Source: Chloroflexota bacterium
Lineage (GTDB): Bacteria > Chloroflexota > Anaerolineae > Anaerolineales > Anaerolineaceae
DNA: 42,664 bases
Reading direction: 5' to 3'
Assembly: GCA_012798455.1 (NCBI GenBank)
Contig: JAAZNC010000012.1
Coordinates: 1 to 42,664 of the forward strand
Part shown: positions 8,035-15,710 of the stretch, in pieces
How positions within the stretch are numbered: the stretch's first letter is position 1
Layout of the letters: each line of letters starts with the position of its first letter
Program-made: the position numbers and the translations under genes
The notes under the pieces: generated by a model
Databases searched by the model: none
Told to the model about the DNA's origin: nothing
What the model saw: only the letters and a program-made list of their open reading frames with translations

Positions 8035-8211
8035 TTATTCGCGGATCATTTTCGTTCCACATTTTGGACAGGCAAGATCAAGACAGCGCTGTCCAACCAG
8101 GTGGGGCATTTTATAACCACATTTTGGGCACACACAATTTCCGGCAGGGCCGGAACCTGGTTTATTCCCGCCACCCTGACCACGCCCTCTACGAAACAAA
8201 GCATTAAACAT
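8035..8211 (-). CDS. 58-residue zinc-ribbon protein with Gly/Arg-rich N-terminus
   Basis: A small gene translated by hand from the minus strand. It starts MFNALFRRGRGQGGGNK, continues with a Gly/Pro-rich linker, then CVCPKCGYKMPHLVGQRC and ends DLACPKCGTKMIRE. The two CPKCG knuckles are 21 residues apart and form a rubredoxin/zinc-ribbon-type metal site. Two further cysteines (C26 and C43) are also present. The basic, glycine-rich N-terminus resembles that of the DUF5320 protein encoded just upstream. It lies 18 bp before the NifX-like gene in the same direction and is probably cotranscribed. The role is not known; binding Zn or Fe in a metal-handling complex is an inference from context. Confidence 0.82.
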   Translation of the reverse strand: MFNALFRRGRGQGGGNKPGSGPAGNCVCPKCGYKMPHLVGQRCLDLACPKCGTKMIRE

Positions 8212-8264
8212 ATTTCACTCCATTCAAGGTTTTCATTTTTACGTTGAATCCTTATGCGTTGATA

Positions 8265-8309
8265 GGCGCGAGAACATAGATGCTTAACAGCACAGGTCTT
8301 TCTCGCGCC
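8265..8309 (-). promoter_or_regulatory. strong inverted repeat between DUF5320 and zinc-ribbon genes
   Basis: Perfect 10-bp arms GGCGCGAGAA (8265-8274) and TTCTCGCGCC (8300-8309) enclose 25 bases. Inside them lies a second small stem (TGCT/AGCA on the minus strand). As RNA in the operon direction this would be a stable compound hairpin with a GC-rich base. There is no U-run after it, so it is not a standard intrinsic terminator. It may set differential expression or mRNA stability between the two genes, or be a protein-binding site. Confidence 0.55.
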
Positions 8310-8326
8310 CGTCATTCAATCAGAAT

Positions 8327-8638
8327 CTATTTTGATTCAAGCTCCTCAAGGCGTTTATTAATCGCATCAAGTTGTTCTTTAAGCCATCCGGCTTGAGTCT
8401 TAAGCGATTCTGTCTCATCCTGTTGGGAAACAGGTGAGTATCCATATGACTGCCAGCCTGGAAGCCCGGTAGCATAAAACATATTGCGCCAACCACGCCC
8501 TCCGCCTGCAAAGCCGAGTCCGCGTCTGGGTGCGGTTGTATTCATGTAGCCGGGGACCGCAAAGCCAGCACAATAACCAGCACGTCTGCCCGTCATTGCA
8601 CCAGCCCCCGCAGGACCTGTTCGATCTCCTCTGGGCAT
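8327..8638 (-). CDS. DUF5320 family protein, Gly/Arg-rich with C-terminal coiled coil
   Basis: A 103-residue protein. Residues 1-60 are rich in Gly, Ala and Arg (MPRGDRTGPAGAGAMTGRRA, then RRGLGFAGGGRGWRN). The last ~30 residues (LKTQAGWLKEQLDAINKRLE) are heptad-like and predict a short coiled coil. This matches the DUF5320 family, found next to NifX-like and MinD-ferredoxin genes in many anaerobes; its function is unknown. The ATG at 8638 was chosen because the upstream in-frame ATG sits inside a strong SD (AGGAGGTG, spacing 5-6). It is separated from the regulator gene upstream by about 70 bp and from the zinc-ribbon gene downstream by a stable hairpin. The basic glycine-rich half could bind an anionic inorganic cluster or nucleic acid; that is inference. 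Confidence 0.85.
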   Translation of the reverse strand: MPRGDRTGPAGAGAMTGRRAGYCAGFAVPGYMNTTAPRRGLGFAGGGRGWRNMFYATGLPGWQSYGYSPVSQQDETESLKTQAGWLKEQLDAINKRLEELESK

Positions 8639-8705
8639 ATTTTCACCTCCTTTCATAAAAATCTTTTATTGTGAATACCTGTATTCTTTTGACAGAGAAG
8701 TGCAA

Positions 8706-9401
8706 TCATTCCTCCTGAATCAAATGCTGTTCAACTTGATGATCACTTTGATCGGAGGGACAGATGATCAGAATGGAGCGGTTCATAGTTTGATTCGGAT
8801 TTTCCCAGCGGTGGGGAAGATCTGCCTGGAAGATAAGACTATCCTCCGGATTGAGGATATATTCATTATCACCTACCCAATATGTCAGGCAGCCTTCCAG
8901 ACAATAAATGAATTCCTGCCCGCTGTGGATGAATGGTTCGGGACCACTGCTGCTATTAGGTTTTGCGATCATCAGCAGTGGTGTAGCTTCTCCCAGAGCA
9001 ATGCCGCCTCCCAAATCTTCAAGTTTTCCTTGCGAAAAACTGGCGCAGGGGCGCGCTCCGGCTTGCTGGAACACGACCTGTTTATGCTCAGTAGTTGACT
9101 CAAAAAAAGAAGTAATAGGAACCTGCAGTGCCAATGCTAACTGTTGAAGAGAATTCACATTGGGGGAGGTCTTTTCGTTTTCGATCATACTGAGGGTGTT
9201 AACGTTCAATCCGCTTAATTTTGCCAAAGTGCGCAGAGAAAATCCCTGTATGGTACGCAGTTCTTGCAGGCGACGCCCAACATTGACTTCTAGAGGAGCG
9301 GGTGGTTCTATGGCTATTTGCATAGCAACTTTGAGGCTCTCGCGCCAATGACTGGAGCGATGATCTGAACTACCCCGGAAGCGATTATGATGATTGGGCA
9401 T
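8706..9401 (-). CDS. XRE-family transcriptional regulator with C-terminal cupin domain
   Basis: A 231-residue regulator. An N-terminal extension of ~38 residues precedes an HTH of the Cro/CI type (about 41-95: VGRRLQELRTIQGFSLRTLA, then LSMIENEKTSPNVNSLQQLA). A cupin_2 barrel follows at about 145-220, containing PEPFIHSGQEFIYCLEG and the small-molecule or metal-binding beta strands. The family includes many regulators that sense a metabolite in the cupin pocket. It is the first gene of the minus-strand Fe-S block, and two palindromes lie 20-75 bp upstream of its start, so autoregulation and control of the block are likely. Any effector is unknown; an iron, sulfur or redox signal would fit the neighbours. 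Confidence 0.9.
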   Translation of the reverse strand: MPNHHNRFRGSSDHRSSHWRESLKVAMQIAIEPPAPLEVNVGRRLQELRTIQGFSLRTLAKLSGLNVNTLSMIENEKTSPNVNSLQQLALALQVPITSFFESTTEHKQVVFQQAGARPCASFSQGKLEDLGGGIALGEATPLLMIAKPNSSSGPEPFIHSGQEFIYCLEGCLTYWVGDNEYILNPEDSLIFQADLPHRWENPNQTMNRSILIICPSDQSDHQVEQHLIQEE

Positions 9402-9421
9402 TTCACTGTCCTTTCTGTAAA

Positions 9422-9475
9422 TGTACTAATATTATAGTACAAATATTTATTATTGTATTATTGCAATAATACAAT
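9422..9475 (-). promoter_or_regulatory. paired palindromes upstream of the XRE-cupin regulator
   Basis: Two AT-rich inverted repeats share a similar half-site. The first is TGTACTA (9422-9428) and TAGTACA (9435-9441) with a 6-bp spacer. The second is a perfect 24-bp palindrome at 9452-9475 with half-site ATTGTATTATTG. Consensus half-site is roughly TTGTAYTA. Centre-to-centre distance is about 32 bp, three helical turns, which suits cooperative binding of an XRE dimer pair. Position (20-75 bp before the start codon) fits an operator overlapping the promoter. Confidence 0.65.
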
Positions 9476-9506
9476 GGATTGGCTGGTTGGATGGTATGAG
9501 TCTGAT

Positions 9507-9856
9507 GACAGGAATGGAATGCCGCCCACAAAAACTTGGGATGATGTTTCGGAAGGGTTAAGGGTAAAAGATTGGGAAGTTTGATGTGATCATGAAATTT
9601 GCCTTGTGGGGTAGTGGGTTAGAAACCCATCTTACGAATAATGGATTATTGGGTTTTGGAGTAAACGGCTAGCCGGAAGTTTTGATATGGTCGTGGTGAG
9701 GTGCTTGGCGCTCTGCATGACGTCGGGATGGGATGTGGGCTCTGAAATGGACAATGGATGAATAGTTTGATGGCGGCAATGGAATGCCGCCCTACTGCAG
9801 GATTCGACAAGGTTGGCAGGAATGAAATCACGCCCTGCAGAAAATCAGGATGACGG
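9507..9856. repeat. intergenic repeat remnants between regulator operator and guaA
   Basis: The gap from the operator to the guaA stop (about 410 bp) has no credible gene. It contains three related pieces: GACAGGAATGGAATGCCGCC (9507-9526), a hairpin GGCGGC-aatggaat-GCCGCC (9772-9791), and GGCAGGAATGAAATCACGCC followed by CTGCAG..CAGGATGACGG (9815-9855). It also has a TGGGTT-AGA-AACCCA hairpin (9615-9629) and a copy of the TTTGATATGGTC..GCATGACG block (9681-9724). These match pieces found in other gaps of the window. None has a T-run placed to be a guaA terminator. Confidence 0.55.
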
Positions 9857-9884
9857 ATTGAAGGACAGCTTTGTGTTAAGAAGA

Positions 9885-11435
9885 TCATTCCCATTCGATG
9901 GTGGCGGGGGGTTTGGAAGTGATGTCATAGACCACGCGGTTGACACCGGGCACCTCGTTGACGATGCAGTTGGAGACGGCTGCCAGCAGGTCAGCGGGCA
10001 GGTGTGCCCAATCGGCAGTCATGAAATCCTGGCTGGTGACGGCGCGCAGCACCACAGTTTCCTGATAGGTGCGCTGGTCGCCCATGACGCCCACGGAACG
10101 GACGGGCAGCAGGGCGGCAAATGCCTGGGCAATGGGCACTTCGCCCGGTTGGGGAGGGTGGTCGATCAAGCCGGCAGCACGCAGGGCAGAGCGAAAGATA
10201 GCATCCGCCTGGCGCAGGGTCTCAAGGCGGGCAGGGGTGATGGCACCCAGACAGCGCACCGCCAGACCGGGTCCGGGGAAGGGCTGGCGCCAGACCAATT
10301 CAGAGGGCAGACCGAGGGCTTCACCCACGGCGCGTACCTCATCCTTGAAAAGATAACGCAGCGGTTCGACCAACTCGAAATCCATGTGTTCGGGCAGTCC
10401 ACCCACGTTGTGATGGGATTTGATGCGTTGGGCGTTGGCACGTTCGGGTGGACGCGATTCGACCACGTCAGGGTAGATGGTACCCTGCACGAGGAAGGGC
10501 AGCTGCCCCAACTGACGGGCTTGCTGTTCGAAGACCCGGATGAAGGTCTCACCGATGATGTGGCGTTTGTGCTCGGGGTCGCTGACATCCTGCAGAGCGG
10601 TGAGGAAGGTATGGGCAGCATCCACCACGTGCAGATTTTCTCCCAGTAACGGGGCAAGGGCGGCCTGCACACCGGTGCGTTCATCCTGGCGCAGCAGACC
10701 GGTGTCGACGAAGACGGCTTCTAACTGGCTGCCGATGGCGCGGCTGACCAGGGCAGTGGCGACGCTGGAATCGACCCCACCACTGACGGCGGAAAGCACC
10801 CGCCGCTCTCCTACCTGAGTACGCACTTTCTCAATTGCGTCCTGGATGATGGAGTGAGTGGTCCAAGTGGGTTGGCAGGCGCAAATGTCATAAAGGAAGT
10901 TGTGTAAAACCTGTTCGCCGTGGGGTGTATGGGCGACCTCGGGATGGAACTGCAAGCCGTAAATGCGGCGCTGCGGATCGCCCATGACGGCGATGGGGCA
11001 GGTGGTGCTACGCGCATATACGGTGAAACCGGGTGGTGTGGTCTGGACACGGTCGCCGTGAGACATCCAGACCTGCTGCAGATCAGAACCCACCAGCGGG
11101 TTTTCCTGAACGATTTCAAGATGGGCGGACCCATATTCGTGCTGGGAAGACGCGCTGACCTGCCCACCCAGGGTGTGAGCGAGCAACTGGAGACCGTAGC
11201 AGATGCCAAGCACGGGCAGACCGCTCTCCAGCACATAGGCTGGCAGGGTAGGCGCGCCGGGGGCATATACGGAGGCGGGACCACCGGAAAGGATAAACCC
11301 CTGTGGTTGAATGGCGAGTACCTGCGCAGCAGGCGCATTCCAAGAGAACAGTTCGCAATAGACCTGCTGTTCGCGCACGCGGCGGGCGATCAACTGGGTG
11401 TATTGGGAGCCATAATCAAGGATGGCGATCGACAT
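9885..11435 (-). CDS. guaA: GMP synthase (glutamine-hydrolysing)
   Basis: A 516-residue protein converting XMP, glutamine and ATP to GMP. The N-terminal class I glutamine amidotransferase domain (about 1-190) starts IAILDYGSQYTQLIARRVRE and has the nucleophile C79 in GICYGLQLLAHTLGG, plus the FHPEVAHTPHG His/Glu pair. The ATP pyrophosphatase domain has the P-loop SGGVDSSVA near 220. The C-terminal dimerisation domain ends NRVVYDITSKPPATIEWE, the usual GuaA terminus. Length is normal. It follows xpt in the same direction, but an intrinsic terminator lies between them, so it probably has its own promoter or depends on read-through. Confidence 0.98.
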   Translation of the reverse strand: MSIAILDYGSQYTQLIARRVREQQVYCELFSWNAPAAQVLAIQPQGFILSGGPASVYAPGAPTLPAYVLESGLPVLGICYGLQLLAHTLGGQVSASSQHEYGSAHLEIVQENPLVGSDLQQVWMSHGDRVQTTPPGFTVYARSTTCPIAVMGDPQRRIYGLQFHPEVAHTPHGEQVLHNFLYDICACQPTWTTHSIIQDAIEKVRTQVGERRVLSAVSGGVDSSVATALVSRAIGSQLEAVFVDTGLLRQDERTGVQAALAPLLGENLHVVDAAHTFLTALQDVSDPEHKRHIIGETFIRVFEQQARQLGQLPFLVQGTIYPDVVESRPPERANAQRIKSHHNVGGLPEHMDFELVEPLRYLFKDEVRAVGEALGLPSELVWRQPFPGPGLAVRCLGAITPARLETLRQADAIFRSALRAAGLIDHPPQPGEVPIAQAFAALLPVRSVGVMGDQRTYQETVVLRAVTSQDFMTADWAHLPADLLAAVSNCIVNEVPGVNRVVYDITSKPPATIEWE

Positions 11436-11464
11436 GGTTTTTTCCTTTCCATTTCAATTCTAAA

Positions 11465-11494
11465 CAAAAAAGGCAGGAGAAATATTTTCCTGCC
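11465..11494 (-). terminator. intrinsic terminator after xpt
   Basis: On the minus strand a perfect 7-bp stem GGCAGGA/TCCTGCC (11494-11472) with a 9-nt loop is followed by TTTTTTG. It starts seven bases after the xpt stop codon and ends about 30 bases before guaA. Confidence 0.85.
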
Positions 11495-11500
11495 CAATTC

Positions 11501-12076
11501 TCATTCTTCTTTGAAAGTAAGATGTTCCCCATCCATGGCGGTGATGCAAGCCAGGGAGTGAACGGGAACGCCGAGCTGCTCCAGTTTGGTACGCCCGCCT
11601 TCGAATTCCTTCTCGATGAGGGCACCGATGCCAACCAGGGTGGCACCGGCAGCCTGGGTAAGGCGCACCAAGCCGTTGATAGTGGCACCGCTGGCGAGGA
11701 AATCATCAATGATGAGGACGCGTTCACCGGGCGGCAGGTATTCGGGGGAGACGATGAGATCAACCATGACACCCTTGGTGTGAGAAGGAGCGACGGTGAG
11801 ATAAACGGTATCGGGCATGGTGATAGGTTTGTGTTTGCGAGCATACACCACCGGAATGTTGAGGAACCTGGCGGTCATGAGAGCGGGGGCGATGCCGGAG
11901 ATCTCGGCGGTGAGCACGCGGGTGGGGTGGGTGCCGGCAAAAAGACGGGCGAATTCGCGCCCGCACTGCTCCATGAGGCTGGGATCCACCTGGTGGTTGA
12001 TGAAAGAGTCGACCTTGAGGATACCATTACCAAGGTAGAGACCTTCGTTTTTGATAAGGTCGATAAGTTGCTGCAT
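11501..12076 (-). CDS. xpt: xanthine phosphoribosyltransferase
   Basis: A 191-residue type I phosphoribosyltransferase that salvages xanthine to XMP, the substrate of GuaA encoded just downstream. Family hallmarks are MQQLIDLIKNEGLYLGNGIL at the N-terminus, DSFINHQVDP, an aromatic/basic stretch VVYARKHKPI, and the PRPP-binding loop VLIIDDFLASGATI near 136-149. Length equals Bacillus Xpt (about 194). The start is set by a strong SD GGGAGG seven bases upstream. In Firmicutes this gene is often under a guanine riboswitch; no such aptamer was recognised in the ~200 bp upstream. Confidence 0.96.
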   Translation of the reverse strand: MQQLIDLIKNEGLYLGNGILKVDSFINHQVDPSLMEQCGREFARLFAGTHPTRVLTAEISGIAPALMTARFLNIPVVYARKHKPITMPDTVYLTVAPSHTKGVMVDLIVSPEYLPPGERVLIIDDFLASGATINGLVRLTQAAGATLVGIGALIEKEFEGGRTKLEQLGVPVHSLACITAMDGEHLTFKEE

Positions 12077-12178
12077 GTGTTCCTCCCGAACGTTCTGAAG
12101 TTGATTAAATCATGAAAGGAGATGATTGCGTAGGAAAGAGAGGAAATTTTAAGGATGGAAAAAATTTTACTTTTCCAA

Positions 12179-12201
12179 TTTTTACGATATTTTTGTAAAA
12201 A
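12179..12201. promoter_or_regulatory. AT-rich inverted repeat upstream of xpt
   Basis: TTTTTAC (12179-12185) and GTAAAAA (12195-12201) form an inverted repeat in the 207-bp gap between the glcD stop and the xpt start, about 100-125 bp before xpt. The gap is very AT-rich and should hold the xpt promoter, but no convincing -35/-10 pair or riboswitch fold was found. The repeat could be an operator or simply AT bias. Confidence 0.25.
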
Positions 12202-12283
12202 ATACGTTTCGAAAATACAATATGGATAGAAATAAGATCATATCCACCCCTTCAATTCGGAAAGAAATTTGCTACCCGGAAGA

Positions 12284-13681
12284 TCACTGGCAAATCTTGC
12301 CAGGGTTGAGGATATTGCGTGGGTCGAAGACCTGCTTGATACCGTGCATCAATGCAATGCTTTTCTCTCCCAACGACGCCACCAGGAAATCCTTCTTCGC
12401 AAAACCGATGCCGTGTTCCCCTGAAACCTGTCCGCCAAGCGTTTTCGCCCGGGCATAGAGCTGCGCAAAAGCGGCGTCTAATTTTTGATGCCATTCCGCT
12501 ACGGGTAGCGCATCTCGCAGCACGTAAATATGCAAATTTCCGTCACCGGCATGCCCGAAGCTCATGATGCGTATATTCATCTCGCTTTGGAGGTTGTGTG
12601 TAAACTTCACCAGTTCGGCGATCTTGTCACGCGGAACCACCACATCACACTCATCCATTTCAGTGGTGGAGGCTTTGATGGCTTCCAAAAACGCTCCGCG
12701 CGCTGTCCAGATCGCTTCGCGCCGTTCATCCGTATCGGCGATGAACACATCCGATGCACCGCATTCCAGACATTTTTCGGCAGCGGTGCTGTAAGCTGCG
12801 TCGAGCTCTGATTTGGAATTACCATCCAGGGTTAGCAGAAGATAAGCGGGCGCTGATTTATCGGGGAATTTCTTGCTCAGATATTCTTCCGCAGCCAGGA
12901 TCACTTCACGCTCCATGAATTCGATGGAGGTGGGCATGGCTTTCAACATTGCCAGACGCGGTACGGCACTGATGGCGGTGTTCAGATCGTCAAATGGGAC
13001 AAGCAAGCTCACCACGCGCGCAGGAAGGGAGACAAGGCGCAGGATGGCTTTGGTGACCACAGCCAGTGTGCCTTCCGAACCGATCACCAGATCCTTCAAA
13101 CTATAACCGGAACTGTTCTTGGCATTCTTACCGTTCAACAGCATGATTGTGCCATCTGCCAGCACCACTTCCAGACCTTTGACGTAATCGCGCGTGACGC
13201 CATATTTAACTGCTCGCATGCCGCCGGCATTGGTGCTGATATTCCCTCCGATGGTTGCACTTTTTTCGCCGGGGTCTGCCGGATACGATAACCCAAAGGG
13301 TTCAACATATTTATAGATATCCATCAACAGCACACCCGCTTCTACGGTGAGCATCATGGTGGCTTGATCCAATTCCAGGATCTTATTCATCCGGCACAGA
13401 TTGAGCAGAATGCCCTCGTGCACCGCTACCGCTCCGCCCACCAACCCGGTGCCCTGCCCACGCGGGGTGACGGGGATGTAGTTCTCATAGGCATATTTGA
13501 TCACGGCAGAAACCTGTGCGGTGGTGCGCGGTTCCACCATCACTTCCGGGAAAACATGCACACCAGCCAGTTCATCATGGCTGAAATCTTCATTGATGTT
13601 CTCCTTGGTTTTGACCTGTTCCTGACCGCATATTGCAACCAGCGCTGCAATGTCCACTGCATCGATTTTCTTATATGCCAT
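12284..13681 (-). CDS. FAD-linked oxidase, LctD/GlcD-type lactate or 2-hydroxyacid dehydrogenase
   Basis: A 465-residue flavoprotein of the GlcD/D-lactate dehydrogenase family. The FAD-binding PCMH domain (about 40-220) includes [32 protein letters not shown] and [17 protein letters not shown]. The FAD-oxidase C domain has [18 protein letters not shown] and ends with [17 protein letters not shown] and [14 protein letters not shown], all characteristic. It oxidises a 2-hydroxyacid such as lactate to the keto acid. It is the third gene of etfB-etfA-glcD and overlaps the end of etfA by 11 bases. In Acetobacterium woodii the same set (LctBCD) couples lactate oxidation with NAD+ to reduced ferredoxin. 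That coupling is inferred here from gene order and domains; glycolate or another hydroxyacid is also possible. Confidence 0.93.
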   Translation of the reverse strand: MAYKKIDAVDIAALVAICGQEQVKTKENINEDFSHDELAGVHVFPEVMVEPRTTAQVSAVIKYAYENYIPVTPRGQGTGLVGGAVAVHEGILLNLCRMNKILELDQATMMLTVEAGVLLMDIYKYVEPFGLSYPADPGEKSATIGGNISTNAGGMRAVKYGVTRDYVKGLEVVLADGTIMLLNGKNAKNSSGYSLKDLVIGSEGTLAVVTKAILRLVSLPARVVSLLVPFDDLNTAISAVPRLAMLKAMPTSIEFMEREVILAAEEYLSKKFPDKSAPAYLLLTLDGNSKSELDAAYSTAAEKCLECGASDVFIADTDERREAIWTARGAFLEAIKASTTEMDECDVVVPRDKIAELVKFTHNLQSEMNIRIMSFGHAGDGNLHIYVLRDALPVAEWHQKLDAAFAQLYARAKTLGGQVSGEHGIGFAKKDFLVASLGEKSIALMHGIKQVFDPRNILNPGKICQ

Positions 13682-14912
13682 CGGATACCTCGTTTTTCAA
13701 TTGTTCAGGAACAAAATGGCAAAGGGAGGTTTGCCCGGAATCAATTTCTTCAATCAAGCGCGGCAGAATTTCATATAAATCGCCAACCAATCCAATATTC
13801 GCTACGTTGAAAATTGGAGCAGACGGGTCTTTGTTGATCGCGACAACATGCTCTGTCCCACCCATCCCCGCAGTGAACTGCACCGCACCAGAAATTCCAC
13901 ATGCGACCATGAGCTTGGGGCAGACCGTGCGCCCACTCAGCCCAATCTGCCGGCGCGGATCAACCCAACCAGCTTCGGTGAGAGGGCGCGTGGCAGCCAC
14001 CTGACCATGCAAACGGTCCGCCAGTACGTGGATCATCTCCATATCCTGTTCTTTCTTGATACCACGTCCGGCTGCCACGATCACTTCGGCATTTTCAATA
14101 TTTTCCACCGTTTGTTTTGGATGTAGAGAGAGCACACGCACACCGGAATGCAGTTTTTCGGGAGCAATGTGCATCAACTCGATTTCACCGGTTGGCTTTT
14201 GCAAACGCGGTGGGGCAGAAAAAATCTTATAACGCACGGTGGCAAATTGGGGTCGGTGATTCTTGGTGCGAATGTGCGCCATAATATTGCCACCGAATGC
14301 CGGGCGGATCTGGTCGAGATCCGTATTCAGCTGAACATCCAATTTGGTACAATCGGCAGTCAATCCGGTGCGAAAGCGGGCTGCCACACGGGGCGCCAGC
14401 GAACGCCCAACTGTTGTGCCACCAACCAACACGGTGGATGGTTTTACGGTCGAAATGAAATCTTCAAAGGCTGCCGTATATGGTTCAGCCCGGAAATCTT
14501 CCAACTCGGGCTGGTCATATATGTAAACCAGGTCCACGCCATAGAAACGCAATTCTTCTGCTTTGTCACGGATGCCACTGCCGATGAAAAGTGCGTAAAC
14601 CGGATGACCAATCTTGGCAGCCAATTCACGTGCTTTGCCGATCAATTCAAAAGTCACCGGATGGATCTCGCCGGCGGTGTGCTCCACGTATACGGTGATC
14701 CCCCGCCAGGCACTTTTATCGATTTCGACCAGCGGACGCTCGATCAATTCGAATACGCCAGCCGGACCATTCTTGACGCACAACTTACACATCCTGCACG
14801 CCGCATTGATGCTCAAGCGCCCATCTTCCAGTTGAATAGCCCCAAAGGGACATAATTTTGGCAGATCGGCTGGGTTTTGTATTTTTTCCTGGTGAATAAG
14901 AATGTTTGCCAT
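13671..14912 (-). CDS. etfA: electron transfer flavoprotein alpha subunit with N-terminal [4Fe-4S] segment (EtfA/LctC type)
   Basis: A 413-residue EtfA. An extra N-terminal ~60 residues carry C21 ([12 protein letters not shown]) and C39-x2-C42-x2-C45 ([14 protein letters not shown]), the pattern of one [4Fe-4S] site as in Acetobacterium LctC. The usual EtfA core follows: [21 protein letters not shown] near 77 onward and [20 protein letters not shown]. The C-terminal FAD domain has [26 protein letters not shown] and [12 protein letters not shown], ending with an [20 protein letters not shown] stretch. The Fe-S-containing form is typical of bifurcating or confurcating Etf complexes rather than respiratory Etf. 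It lies between etfB (9-bp gap) and glcD (11-bp overlap). Confidence 0.94.
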   Translation of the reverse strand: MANILIHQEKIQNPADLPKLCPFGAIQLEDGRLSINAACRMCKLCVKNGPAGVFELIERPLVEIDKSAWRGITVYVEHTAGEIHPVTFELIGKARELAAKIGHPVYALFIGSGIRDKAEELRFYGVDLVYIYDQPELEDFRAEPYTAAFEDFISTVKPSTVLVGGTTVGRSLAPRVAARFRTGLTADCTKLDVQLNTDLDQIRPAFGGNIMAHIRTKNHRPQFATVRYKIFSAPPRLQKPTGEIELMHIAPEKLHSGVRVLSLHPKQTVENIENAEVIVAAGRGIKKEQDMEMIHVLADRLHGQVAATRPLTEAGWVDPRRQIGLSGRTVCPKLMVACGISGAVQFTAGMGGTEHVVAINKDPSAPIFNVANIGLVGDLYEILPRLIEEIDSGQTSLCHFVPEQLKNEVSDGI

Positions 14913-14921
14913 GGTTTCTAC

Positions 14922-15710
14922 TTACACAAATTTCCAATCGAATAGAATTTTGGACAATTTTTCAGACAAAGATTGCGGGCTGCCCTCCCAAATTTCACTG
15001 GTCTTATCTGTCTGCGGGGGGAAGATACGCACTACCTGGGTGGGCGAGCCGGATAAACCATAGTGGGTTTCATCCTGATCGGATAAATCTTGTACACTGA
15101 AGACCCGGATATTCTGTTCGGCTTTCAAGTGCAGGCGTTTAAAGGAGGGCAGGCGCGGCTGGCAGATGCTTTTTTCAACTGTGATCAGCGCAGGGAAGGA
15201 GATTTCTGCTGTTTGGGTCATGTCTGGCAGATCGGCTTCTACTATTATGCTGCCTGCTTTCATTTCGTTGATTTTCAGCACATTGGTGATATGGGGAATA
15301 TGCAGAAATTCTGCGATCTCAGAGCCCACTTGTGCGGTATCGCCATCGGTGGTTTGTTTTCCACAAATAATCAGGTCGGGCAGTCCTATCTTTTCAATGC
15401 ACTGGGAAAGGGCATAGGCGGTTGCCAGGCAATCTGCCCCAGCCAGGCGTTTATCGGTCAACACGACCCCGGCGACATCCCCCATGAGGAAGGCTTCTTG
15501 AATGATCTCCTTGACTTGCGGAGGTCCCATACTCAATACGGTGATATGGGCAGCGGTGTGGTGTTTGATCTGCAAGGCTGTTTCCAGCGCAACCAGGTCA
15601 TAGGGGTTCATTTTCGAATCCACACCATCCCGCATCAGGGAACCTGTTTTTTCATCAATTTTCACATGCGAAGTGCTGGGAACCTGTTTGATACAAACGA
15701 TAATATTCAT
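14922..15710 (-). CDS. etfB: electron transfer flavoprotein beta subunit
   Basis: A 262-residue EtfB. Family features include MNIIVCIKQVPSTSHVKID, MNPYDLVALETALQI, ITVLSMGPPQVKEI, DKRLAGADCLATAYALSQCI and CGKQTTDGDTAQVGSEIAE. The last is the region that holds NAD/FAD in bifurcating Etf. With EtfA it forms the flavin heterodimer that takes electrons from the dehydrogenase encoded downstream. It is the first gene of the etfB-etfA-glcD set. AAAGG about ten bases before the ATG is a plausible SD. Length is normal. Confidence 0.95.
   Translation of the reverse strand: MNIIVCIKQVPSTSHVKIDEKTGSLMRDGVDSKMNPYDLVALETALQIKHHTAAHITVLSMGPPQVKEIIQEAFLMGDVAGVVLTDKRLAGADCLATAYALSQCIEKIGLPDLIICGKQTTDGDTAQVGSEIAEFLHIPHITNVLKINEMKAGSIIVEADLPDMTQTAEISFPALITVEKSICQPRLPSFKRLHLKAEQNIRVFSVQDLSDQDETHYGLSGSPTQVVRIFPPQTDKTSEIWEGSPQSLSEKLSKILFDWKFV

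Noticed and set aside
9813..10649. Long open frame on the plus strand antisense to guaA
   Set aside because: It has a Gly/Asp/His-rich translation with no family resemblance and no SD, and lies wholly inside a certain guaA gene. It is a shadow of codon bias.
12077..12283. Guanine riboswitch upstream of xpt
   Set aside because: The conserved purine-aptamer loops were not found in this AT-rich gap; only a plain inverted repeat is present.
14148..14855. Open frame antisense to etfA
   Set aside because: etfA is certain on the other strand, and the antisense translation shows no recognisable pattern.
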